Source: Rhodocyclaceae bacterium
GTDB taxonomy: Bacteria > Pseudomonadota > Gammaproteobacteria > Burkholderiales > Rhodocyclaceae
NCBI GenBank assembly: GCA_020849155.1
Contig: JADLGU010000114.1
Location: forward strand, 1 to 5,669
Direction of reading: 5' to 3'
Length of the DNA stretch: 5,669 nt
Of this stretch, positions 1 to 5,669 are shown piece by piece (the stretch's first letter is position 1; each line of letters begins with the position of its first letter). The notes beneath the pieces are model-generated. The model made no database searches and was not told the origin of the DNA. It was given only the letters and a program-made list of their open reading frames with translations. Both the position numbers and the translations under genes were made by a program.

Positions 1-3000
1 CCCAGGAACGCCTGATGATGAGCCAGGTGGCGCGTGAAATCCTGACCAATCTGGCCCAGGTCGAGCAGACGCTGGACGGTTTCTTCCGCGATACCGGACG
101 ACGTGGCGAACTGGCCGCCCTGGGTGGACCGCTGAAACAGATCGAGGGGGCGCTGGTCATTCTCGGCCAGGACAAGGCCGTGGCCCTGCTGCGCCGCTGC
201 GCGTCCCGCATCATCGCCTTTGCCGACCCGAACGTCATGCCGCAGCAGCGGGAGTTCGAGGAGGTGGCGCACAGTCTGTCAGGCATCGGCTTCTTCGTCG
301 AGGCGCTGCAGCATGGCCCGGCCAACCTGGACGAGATCCTGCAGCCGGTGCAGCCCAGGCAGGCGGGGGCGGAAGAGGCGATCGAAGAGCCGGTGGCGCC
401 CTCGGTCGAAAACGAGCTGGAGCAGCAAAAACGCGAAGCCCAGATGTTGGCCGGAGCCTTGCGCGAAAAACCCGAGGATGCCGAGGTTCGTGAAGACCTC
501 AAGCAGCACCTCGAGACTATTCGCCAGGATGCCAGCCTGGTGGCCGACGTCAAACTTGAGGAAGAGGCCAAGGCGGCACTGGCGGCCTTGGCCGGCGCCT
601 CGGCGGAAACCCCGGCCGGCCAAGTCGAAGAGGCTGTCGCGCGGGTGGCGCCAACGGCGCCTGTCGAGGTGGCCGCCCCTTCGGCGGAAACCTTGCGGCT
701 GGCCGAGGCGCCCAGCGAGGAGATCGACGCCGAACTGCTCGCCATCTTCCTGGAAGAGGCGAAGGAGGTGCTGGCGACCATCGGCGAACATCTCGAACTG
801 TCGCGCGGCGAGCCGCATAACCACGACTACCTCACCACCATCCGTCGCGGCTTCCATACCCTGAAGGGCAGTGGCCGGATGGTCGGGCTGGGCGACCTGG
901 GCGAGACCGCCTGGGCAATCGAGCAGGTAATGAACAAGTGGCTGCAGGCCGAGCAGGACGCCACGCCGCCGCTCTACCACATGATCGAGGAAGCCCACGC
1001 CCTGTTCTCGGCCTGGGTCGAACAGCTCGAGGCCGGCGGCGGCACCCACAAAGATGCTGAAGCCCTGGTTGGCTTGGCGGAGCGCGTCAAGGCCGGCGAG
1101 GACGTTCTGGCCAAGACTGGGTCATCCGACGAGCCCGAAGACGTCGAGGCAGCGGCCGAGCCGATCCTGCAAATGCCGGAGGCGGTCGAGGAGGCGATTG
1201 AGCTAGGGCTGCCCGAGGAGGTTGCGCCGCCGCTGGTCGAAGAACTGCCGTCAGAAGCGCCGTCCCCGCCGCCGGCAGACGACACGGTGACTCTCGGTGA
1301 AGCGGTGATTTCGCGTTCGCTCTATGACATGTATGTGAGCGAGGCCCGTGGCCACCTGGCGGCTTTGCGCCTGGACCTGAATGCCCTCAAACTGACCTCC
1401 CAGGTGCCGCCGGAGCCGATGGTGCGCGCCGCGCATACCCTGGCCGGCATTTCGGGCACTGTCGGCATCGATCCCGTCAACCGGCTGGCACAGTCCCTGG
1501 AGCATGCGCTGCTGAGATTGGCGCGCGGCGGCCAGACTTGCAACAGCGGCCAGATCGGCTTGCTGGGTACCGCCATTTCCACCCTCGACGCCATGATTGC
1601 CGCAGTGGCGGAACAGCGCGTGCCGCACGACGCGGACGGCTTGGCAGCGGAGCTCGACGAGGTGGCGCGCGCCACCCCGCAGGCCGCCGTCGAGTTGAGC
1701 ATCGTGCCAGTGATCGAACCTGAACCGGTTCCGGCAATCGTTGCCGATGTTCCGCCCGAGGAATCGGCCGCCCTGGAAGAAATCACGTTGGAGCTGCCGG
1801 CCGAACCGGCTGTGCCCGAAGCGTCGGTGCCTGCGGTGGCCGAACCGTTGCCGGAGCCATCGCTCGAGCCCGCCGCTCAGGCTGCAGTTGCCGAGCCGGT
1901 GCCCGCCATCGGCTCGGCCGCAGAATCTGCCGAGGCGGGAGCGGAACGACGCAAGCTGCGGCTGCAGGACGATCTGGACGAGCAGCTCCTGCCGATCTTC
2001 CTGGAAGAAGCCGTTGACCTGATCCGCGAGATCGGCGTCGAGCTGCGCAGCTGGCATGACGACGCGCAGGATCGCGATTCGGCCGGGGCGCTGGCGCGGC
2101 TGCTGCACACCCTCAAGGGCAGCGCCAGAATGGCCGGCGCGATGGGCATGGGCGAACTGGTGCACAGCATGGAGACACGCATCGAGAACGCCTTGGCGAC
2201 CGGTGCGGTGACGCCGCAATTTCTCGAAGAGTTGGACACTTCCTTCGACCGTGCCACCTATCTGCTCGATCTCCTGCAGAAGCGGGCGGCGGGCGTGGTG
2301 GAGGAAGAGGAGGCGCCTGAAGCGCTGATGGCTGCGGCTGTCGCCGAGCAGACCGAACGGCTGGCCGCCGAGGAGGCCGAGGCAGCCGCGGCTCGGGCCA
2401 TGCTGCGGGTGCGTGCCGACCTGGTTGACCGCCTGGTGAACGAGGCGGGCGAACTGTCCATCGCTCGTTCGCGGATCGAGGGTGAAATGCGCGCCCTGCG
2501 CGGCTCCCTGCTGGATCTGACCGAGAACGTCATCCGCTTGCGCGGCCAGCTGCGCGAGATCGAGATCCAGGCCGAATCCCAGATGCAGTCCCGGCTGGCC
2601 CTGACTCAGGAAGTCAACGCCGAGTTCGACCCGCTCGAATTCGACCGCTTCACGCGCTTCCAGGAAATCACCCGGATGATGGCCGAGAGCGTGAACGACG
2701 TGACCACCGTGCAGCACGCCCTGTTGCGCAACCTCGATCATGCCGATGCGGCCATCGTCAGCCAGGGACGGCAGAACCGCGAACTGTCGCAGTCGCTGAT
2801 GAGCGTGCGAATGGTGCCCTTCAATTCGCTCGCCGACCGGCTCTACCGCGTGGTGCGTTTGACGGCCAAGGAGCTGGGCAAGAAGGCCAACCTCGATATC
2901 CGCGGCGGCCAGGTCGAACTGGACCGCTCGGTACTCGAGAAGATGACAGGGCCGCTGGAACACCTGCTGCGCAACGCCATTACCCACGGCATCGAGGAAG

Positions 3001-4217
3001 TGGCGCAACGGCAGGCGGCCGGCAAGTCGGAGATCGGCGAGATCAGCCTCACCCTTTCCCAGGAAGGCAACGAGGTGGTGATCGACATGGTCGACGATGG
3101 CGCCGGCCTGGACTTTGCGCGCATCCGCAACAAAGCGATCGAACAGGGGTTGCTGGCCGATGACCAGCATCCGGACGAGGCGGCGCTCACCGACTTCATC
3201 TTCCATGCCGGCTTCTCGACGGCCCGCGAGCTGACCGAAGTGGCCGGCCGCGGTGTCGGCATGGACGTGGTAAAGGAGGAAACCACCCGGCTCGGCGGCC
3301 GCATCGAAGTCACCTCGACGCCCGGCCAGGGCGCCCGCTTCCGCATCTATCTGCCACTGACGCTGGCGGTGACCCAGGCGCTGCTGGTGCGCATCGGGGT
3401 CCGCACCTACGCCATCCCCTCGGTCATGGTCGAGCAGGTCATGGAACTCAAGGAGGAGGCCGTCGAACGGATCCGCGTCGAGGGCGCGGCCGAATGGCTG
3501 GGCAACCGTTATCCGCATTACTATTTGCCGCGGCTGCTGGGCGACCTGCATGCCGTGCCGGAGCCGCAGCGGCGCTATTCGGTGCTGCTCCTGCGCGCCG
3601 GCACCCAGCGTCTGGCGGTCCAGGTCGATCAGCTGCGCGGCAACCAGGAAGTCGTCATCAAGAATATCGGGCCGCAACTGGCCCGCGTCATCGGCGTCGC
3701 CGGCGCGACGGTGCTCGGCAACGGCGATGTGGTGTTGATCCTGAACCCGGTGGCCCTGGCGATGCGCGAGGCAAGAGCGCTGTCGCACGAGTCGGCAACC
3801 CCGGCCCGGCCCGCGGAAGAGGCGCCTGCCGCACCGCATCTGCCGACGGTGATGATCGTCGACGATTCGCTGACGGTGCGCAAGATCACCGGGCGGCTGT
3901 TGTCGCGCGAGGGCTATCACGTGCTGACCGCCAAGGACGGTGTCGAGGCCCTGGAATTGCTGCTCGACATCGTGCCCGATGTGATGCTGGTCGACATCGA
4001 GATGCCGCGCATGGACGGTTTCGACCTGACCCGCAACATCCGCGCCGATGTGCGCCTGAAGCAAGTGCCGATCATCATGATCACGTCGCGCACCGCCGAC
4101 AAGCACCGCAATTACGCCAAGGAGATCGGAGTCAATCACTACCTTGGCAAGCCGTACCAGGAAGACGAACTGCTCGGCCTGATCGCCGGCTATACCCGTC
4201 AGACGGCGGCCGCCTGA
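1..4217 (+). CDS. chpA: ChpA/PilL, type IV pilus chemosensory hybrid histidine kinase (5'-truncated)
   Basis: CheA-like kinase of the Pil-Chp system; in the known family it autophosphorylates under PilJ/PilI control and passes phosphate to the response regulators PilG and PilH to set pilus extension, retraction and twitching. The frame is open to the left edge (first full codon at 3), so the ATG pair at 15 and 18 is probably internal and the gene starts upstream. Counting from the ATG at 15: an N-terminal FimL/Hpt-like segment with HSLSG at 86; a charged helical linker (about 132-195); Hpt modules with HTLKG at 281, HTLAG at 474 and HTLKG at 698; Ala/Pro/Glu linkers (about 350-423 and 560-645); the P3 dimerisation helices from 796; HATPase with N987 and H991, DDGAGLD at 1027 and GRGVGMD at 1078; CheW-like domain about 1113-1258; receiver about 1280-1400 with D1283/D1284, phosphoacceptor D1327, T1357 and K1379. 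All catalytic boxes are intact and there is no frameshift. No CheY-binding P2 domain is apparent. Confidence 0.95.
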   Translation, partial: QERLMMSQVAREILTNLAQVEQTLDGFFRDTGRRGELAALGGPLKQIEGALVILGQDKAVALLRRCASRIIAFADPNVMPQQREFEEVAHSLSGIGFFVEALQHGPANLDEILQPVQPRQAGAEEAIEEPVAPSVENELEQQKREAQMLAGALREKPEDAEVREDLKQHLETIRQDASLVADVKLEEEAKAALAALAGASAETPAGQVEEAVARVAPTAPVEVAAPSAETLRLAEAPSEEIDAELLAIFLEEAKEVLATIGEHLELSRGEPHNHDYLTTIRRGFHTLKGSGRMVGLGDLGETAWAIEQVMNKWLQAEQDATPPLYHMIEEAHALFSAWVEQLEAGGGTHKDAEALVGLAERVKAGEDVLAKTGSSDEPEDVEAAAEPILQMPEAVEEAIELGLPEEVAPPLVEELPSEAPSPPPADDTVTLGEAVISRSLYDMYVSEARGHLAALRLDLNALKLTSQVPPEPMVRAAHTLAGISGTVGIDPVNRLAQSLEHALLRLARGGQTCNSGQIGLLGTAISTLDAMIAAVAEQRVPHDADGLAAELDEVARATPQAAVELSIVPVIEPEPVPAIVADVPPEESAALEEITLELPAEPAVPEASVPAVAEPLPEPSLEPAAQAAVAEPVPAIGSAAESAEAGAERRKLRLQDDLDEQLLPIFLEEAVDLIREIGVELRSWHDDAQDRDSAGALARLLHTLKGSARMAGAMGMGELVHSMETRIENALATGAVTPQFLEELDTSFDRATYLLDLLQKRAAGVVEEEEAPEALMAAAVAEQTERLAAEEAEAAAARAMLRVRADLVDRLVNEAGELSIARSRIEGEMRALRGSLLDLTENVIRLRGQLREIEIQAESQMQSRLALTQEVNAEFDPLEFDRFTRFQEITRMMAESVNDVTTVQHALLRNLDHADAAIVSQGRQNRELSQSLMSVRMVPFNSLADRLYRVVRLTAKELGKKANLDIRGGQVELDRSVLEKMTGPLEHLLRNAITHGIEEVAQRQAAGKSEIGEISLTLSQEGNEVVIDMVDDGAGLDFARIRNKAIEQGLLADDQHPDEAALTDFIFHAGFSTARELTEVAGRGVGMDVVKEETTRLGGRIEVTSTPGQGARFRIYLPLTLAVTQALLVRIGVRTYAIPSVMVEQVMELKEEAVERIRVEGAAEWLGNRYPHYYLPRLLGDLHAVPEPQRRYSVLLLRAGTQRLAVQVDQLRGNQEVVIKNIGPQLARVIGVAGATVLGNGDVVLILNPVALAMREARALSHESATPARPAEEAPAAPHLPTVMIVDDSLTVRKITGRLLSREGYHVLTAKDGVEALELLLDIVPDVMLVDIEMPRMDGFDLTRNIRADVRLKQVPIIMITSRTADKHRNYAKEIGVNHYLGKPYQEDELLGLIAGYTRQTAAA

Positions 4218-4220
4218 TCC

Positions 4221-4241
4221 CCGGCCGGCTTGGAGGCCGGC
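4221..4241. repeat. GC-rich inverted repeat after chpA
   Basis: Two GCCGGC hexamers (4224-4229 and 4236-4241) flank the 6-base loop TTGGAG, four bases or so after the chpA stop. An alternative pairing is CCGGCC (4221-4226) with GGCCGG (4235-4240). A transcript leaving chpA could fold here. No run of T follows, so this is not a standard intrinsic terminator. Short GC palindromes are common at this base composition, so it may mean nothing. Its loop coincides with the candidate -35 of the yqgE promoter. Confidence 0.4.
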
Positions 4242-4258
4242 GATGGCGCGGTTACAAT
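4230..4258 (+). promoter_or_regulatory. Candidate sigma-70 promoter for yqgE
   Basis: TACAAT at 4253-4258 matches five of six bases of the TATAAT -10 consensus. TTGGAG at 4230-4235, 17 bases upstream, matches three of six of the -35 consensus, including the important TTG. The predicted transcription start, about 7 bases after the -10, falls at or beside the GTG start codon at 4266, implying a leaderless or nearly leaderless mRNA. No Shine-Dalgarno sequence is seen in the 20 bases before the GTG, which fits that reading. The weak -35 keeps confidence moderate. Confidence 0.45.
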
Positions 4259-4290
4259 TCCCTGCGTGTCTGCCCAAGCCGTCAACCTGA
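4243..4290 (+). other. Possible 15-codon leader ORF overlapping the yqgE start
   Basis: An ATG at 4243 follows a strong Shine-Dalgarno-like GGAGG (4232-4236) with a 6-base spacer. The frame reads MARLQFPACLPKPST and stops at TGA 4288-4290, 22 bases past the yqgE GTG and in a different frame. It could be translated only on transcripts reading through from chpA, because the candidate yqgE promoter would start downstream of it. The peptide has no run of a regulatory amino acid. It may be coincidence in a GC-rich gap. Confidence 0.2.
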
Positions 4291-4832
4291 CGCATCACTT
4301 CCTGATCGCCATGCCGGCCATGGTCGATCCGAATTTTGCCCGCACCCTGACCTATATTTGCGAGCATAACGAACAGGGGGCGCTCGGCGTGGTGATCAAC
4401 CGCCCGCTCGACATGACGCTGGACACGTTGTTCGAGCGCATCGAAATACCGCTGGAAGCACAGCAGCTGGCGGGCCTGCCGGTGATGTTCGGCGGACCGG
4501 TGCAGACGGACCGCGGCTTCGTCCTGCATCGGCCGCTTGGCAAGTGGCAGGCGACGCTGCCGGTGAGAGAGGAGCTGGGACTGACCAGTTCGCGGGACAT
4601 CCTCCAGTCGGTCGGCAGTTCCGGCCAGCCCGAGGAATTCCTGGTCACCCTGGGCTATGCCGGCTGGGCGGCGGGCCAACTCGAATACGAACTCGGACAG
4701 AACGCCTGGCTGACCGTCGCCGCCGACGCCCACATCATCTTCGGATTGCCGCCCGAAGCGCGCCTGCCGGCGGCCATGCAACTGCTCGGTTTCGATCTGG
4801 CCAACCTTTCCGACGTGGCGGGGCATGCCTGA
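4266..4832 (+). CDS. yqgE: YqgE/AlgH family protein (DUF179)
   Basis: Cytoplasmic YqgE/AlgH family protein of 188 residues, essentially the length of the E. coli homologue. The biochemical role of the family is not settled; in Pseudomonas the homologue is AlgH, tied to alginate regulation. Recognisable family blocks are the N-terminal HHFLIAMPAM (10-19), GALGVVINRP (38-47), FGGPV (75-79) with GFVLH (84-88), and GYAGWAAGQLE (130-140). No signal peptide, membrane segment or catalytic motif is seen. The GTG at 4266 is chosen because family proteins begin only a few residues before the LTHHFLIAMP block. An upstream in-frame TTG at 4230 would add 12 unconserved residues and has no Shine-Dalgarno. 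The gene sits 48 bases after chpA and 43 bases before ruvX; a yqgE-ruvX pairing is common in proteobacteria. The last codons share ATGCCTGA with the end of ruvX. Confidence 0.93.
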   Translation: MSAQAVNLTHHFLIAMPAMVDPNFARTLTYICEHNEQGALGVVINRPLDMTLDTLFERIEIPLEAQQLAGLPVMFGGPVQTDRGFVLHRPLGKWQATLPVREELGLTSSRDILQSVGSSGQPEEFLVTLGYAGWAAGQLEYELGQNAWLTVAADAHIIFGLPPEARLPAAMQLLGFDLANLSDVAGHA

Positions 4833-4836
4833 GGGG

Positions 4837-4865
4837 ATGAGTTCCGCGGCATTCTGGCGTAGAAT
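4837..4865 (+). promoter_or_regulatory. Candidate promoter for ruvX, embedded in an inverted repeat
   Basis: TAGAAT at 4860-4865 matches five of six bases of the -10 consensus. The hexamer 17 bases upstream, ATGAGT at 4837-4842, matches the -35 consensus at only three positions. The expected start lies near 4872-4873, three or four bases before the ruvX ATG at 4876. No Shine-Dalgarno sequence lies in the 10 bases before that ATG. The -10 overlaps the 3' arm of the 4848-4868 hairpin, so the same bases could serve both as promoter in DNA and as terminator stem in RNA from upstream. Confidence 0.35.
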
Positions 4866-4874
4866 GCCATTTTT
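4848..4874 (+). terminator. Terminator-like hairpin with T tract between yqgE and ruvX
   Basis: A perfect 8-bp inverted repeat, GGCATTCT (4848-4855) and AGAATGCC (4861-4868), encloses the 5-base loop GGCGT and is followed by ATTTTTG (4869-4875). Stem, loop and T-run have the layout of a short intrinsic terminator for transcripts leaving yqgE. The stem is half A-T, and only five Ts follow after one A, so termination would probably be partial. It ends directly before the ruvX start codon, which is unusual. The same palindrome could instead be a DNA-binding operator or a hairpin masking translation. Confidence 0.5.
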
Positions 4875-4875
4875 G

Positions 4876-5331
4876 ATGGTTGCTCCTCACCCCACCAGCC
4901 TTCCCTGCTCCGCCGCCGGCGGAACGATCCTGGCGTTCGATTTCGGCCTGAAGCGCATCGGCGTTGCCGTCGGAGAATCCTCGATCGGCCATGCCAACCC
5001 CTTGACGACGATTCGGGCCGAGACCAACGCGGCCCGGTTTGGCGCCATTGCCGGCCTGATCCGGGAATGGCAGCCCAGCCGACTGGTGGTCGGTTTGCCT
5101 CTGACCCTGGACGGGTCGGAGCATGCCATGAGCGTTCGCTGCCGCCGCTTTGGCAACCAACTGCAAGGTCGCTTCGGCCTGCCGGTTACCCTGATCGACG
5201 AGCGTCTGACCTCTGCCGCCGCCGATGAGCGGATGCGGCAGGCCGGTGTCGGCTGGCAGGCGCGTCGTGAGAAAATCGACGCCGAGGCCGCGCAACTGAT
5301 TCTCCAGGATTATTTCGATGGCCATGCCTGA
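4876..5331 (+). CDS. ruvX: RuvX/YqgF family Holliday junction resolvase and pre-16S rRNA nuclease
   Basis: RNase H-fold nuclease of the YqgF family, associated in bacteria with 5' maturation of 16S rRNA and proposed as a Holliday-junction resolvase; cytoplasmic. With the ATG at 4876 the protein has 151 residues against 138 in E. coli. The family's acidic active-site motifs are all present: AFDFG with D22, VGLPLTLDGSE with D79 and E82, DERLTS with D108 and E109, and a C-terminal D135 in KIDAEAAQLIL. The start is the in-frame ATG nearest the conserved TILAFDFG strand. Earlier ATGs at 4825, 4837 and 4864 are in frame but would add a non-conserved tail coded through the hairpin; 4825 overlaps the yqgE stop by 8 bases and could allow coupled translation, giving 168 residues. 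No Shine-Dalgarno precedes 4876, so the start is less certain than the identity. pyrR overlaps its end. Confidence 0.93.
   Translation: MVAPHPTSLPCSAAGGTILAFDFGLKRIGVAVGESSIGHANPLTTIRAETNAARFGAIAGLIREWQPSRLVVGLPLTLDGSEHAMSVRCRRFGNQLQGRFGLPVTLIDERLTSAAADERMRQAGVGWQARREKIDAEAAQLILQDYFDGHA
5306..5309 (+). promoter_or_regulatory. Ribosome binding site of pyrR
   Basis: AGGA inside the ruvX coding region lies 8 bases before the ATG at 5318 and 14 before the next in-frame ATG at 5324. The spacing favours 5318 as the pyrR start. It is the only reasonably placed Shine-Dalgarno among the three gene starts seen here, which suggests pyrR is translated from ruvX transcripts. Confidence 0.5.
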
Positions 5332-5669
5332 CGCCGAAAGGCTTTGCCTGGCGCTGGCGGAGCACCTCCGCCCTGGCCTGCATCCCGACACGGCCCTGGT
5401 CGGCATTCACACCGGCGGGGTTTGGGTGGCCGAGCGCCTGCACGCCGCCCTGGGCCTGAAGACCCCGTTGGGCGCCCTCGACGTGGCTTTCTATCGCGAC
5501 GATTTCAGCCGCAGCGGCTTGCATGCCCAACTGAAGCCGTCAGACATCCCGTTCGATGTCGAGGACCGGCCGATCGTCATCGTCGATGACGTGCTCTACA
5601 CCGGGCGCACCATTCGGGCGGCCATGAACGAGATTTTCGATTACGGCAGGCCGGCTCGAATCGATCTCG
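5318..5669 (+). CDS. pyrR: PyrR, pyrimidine regulatory protein / uracil phosphoribosyltransferase (3'-truncated)
   Basis: Type I phosphoribosyltransferase of the PyrR family, which converts uracil and PRPP to UMP and in Gram-positive bacteria also controls pyr operon attenuation. The window holds the first 117 codons and the frame is open at the right edge; family members are about 170-180 residues. Visible motifs are VGIHTGG (28-34), the substrate-loop region AFYRDD (57-62) and the PRPP-binding motif IVIVDDVLYTGRT (86-98) with D90 and D91, followed by the family-typical DYGRPARIDL. Start 5318 is preferred over ATG 5324 because of AGGA at 5306. It overlaps the ruvX stop by 14 bases, so the two genes are likely cotranscribed and translationally coupled. 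pyrB and pyrC are expected next by comparison with relatives. The N-terminal residues linked to RNA binding in Bacillus subtilis PyrR do not appear conserved. Confidence 0.93.
   Translation, partial: MAMPDAERLCLALAEHLRPGLHPDTALVGIHTGGVWVAERLHAALGLKTPLGALDVAFYRDDFSRSGLHAQLKPSDIPFDVEDRPIVIVDDVLYTGRTIRAAMNEIFDYGRPARIDL

Noticed and set aside
15..20. ATG pair at 15/18 as the true start of the kinase
   Set aside because: The frame is open upstream to the window edge (codons reading QERL), no Shine-Dalgarno is visible in the available bases, and ChpA/PilL proteins normally have a longer N-terminal part.
4221..4241. The GC-rich inverted repeat as an intrinsic terminator of chpA
   Set aside because: It is followed by GATGGCGCGG with no T run; kept only as an inverted repeat.
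3494..4369. A 291-codon plus-strand frame across the CheW-like and receiver regions
   Set aside because: It overlaps an intact conserved coding frame, is extremely R/A/G-rich, and runs through the real stop of chpA and the start of yqgE.
1251..4826. A 1191-codon open frame on the minus strand covering most of chpA and yqgE
   Set aside because: It lies in exact codon register with both sense genes, so it is interrupted only where they use TTA, CTA or TCA, which are rare at this GC content; it ends exactly at a TCA codon in chpA (1251). The translation is rich in H, Q, R, G and D with no domain I recognise, and the sense strand has complete conserved domains.
4735..5406. A 223-codon minus-strand frame across ruvX
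   Set aside because: It is the same register effect opposite ruvX, running out of yqgE and into pyrR, with low-complexity R/G/A content and no recognisable domain.
5344..5589. An 81-codon plus-strand frame at the right end
   Set aside because: The pyrR frame from 5318 carries the complete PRPP-binding motif over the same bases; this one is a shifted, arginine- and proline-rich shadow.
1..5669. CRISPR array, tRNA or rRNA gene, insertion sequence, toxin-antitoxin or defence cassette
   Set aside because: No spaced direct repeats, tRNA-like cloverleaf, transposase frame or terminal inverted repeats were seen, and coding frames fill nearly all of the window.

Overview
The window looks like an ordinary stretch of GC-rich proteobacterial chromosome with four co-directional genes on the + strand and almost no non-coding space. 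From 5' to 3' they are: the C-terminal 1400-odd residues of a very large CheA-type hybrid histidine kinase of the type IV pilus (Pil-Chp) chemosensory system (chpA, also called pilL; cut by the left edge), yqgE/algH, ruvX (yqgF), and the first 117 codons of pyrR (cut by the right edge). The protein sequences and this gene order point to a betaproteobacterium, and I would guess the Rhodocyclales. That placement is inference from gene content and sequence feel, not a database result. Pseudomonas aeruginosa carries the same genes close together (pyrB, pyrR, ruvX, algH/yqgE, then pilG to chpA), so the neighbourhood is conserved and not a new island.

Region by region: positions 1-4217 are one reading frame encoding an N-terminal FimL/Hpt-like segment, three Hpt modules separated by long Ala/Pro/Glu-rich linkers, a CheA dimerisation helix pair, an HATPase domain, a CheW-like domain and a C-terminal receiver. 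A 48-base gap (4218-4265) holds a GC-rich inverted repeat and a plausible promoter whose -10 lies only 7 bases before the yqgE start. yqgE occupies 4266-4832. A 43-base gap (4833-4875) holds a perfect 8-bp inverted repeat followed by five Ts, ending at the ruvX start codon. ruvX occupies 4876-5331, and pyrR overlaps its end by 14 bases.

How the genes relate: ChpA is the histidine kinase that couples surface and chemical sensing to pilus motor control. RuvX is a YqgF-family nuclease linked to rRNA maturation and Holliday-junction resolution. PyrR links to pyrimidine synthesis, and pyrB and pyrC would be expected downstream. YqgE has no settled function. The tight ruvX-pyrR overlap suggests an operon. 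The two gaps suggest that yqgE and ruvX may each have their own start point, possibly giving leaderless mRNAs.

I did not find a previously undescribed system. The most interesting items are the small-scale junction structures (a terminator-like hairpin overlapping a -10 hexamer directly before ruvX, possible leaderless starts, and a 15-codon ORF with a strong Shine-Dalgarno overlapping the yqgE start) and the mixture of canonical and degenerate phosphotransfer motifs in ChpA.
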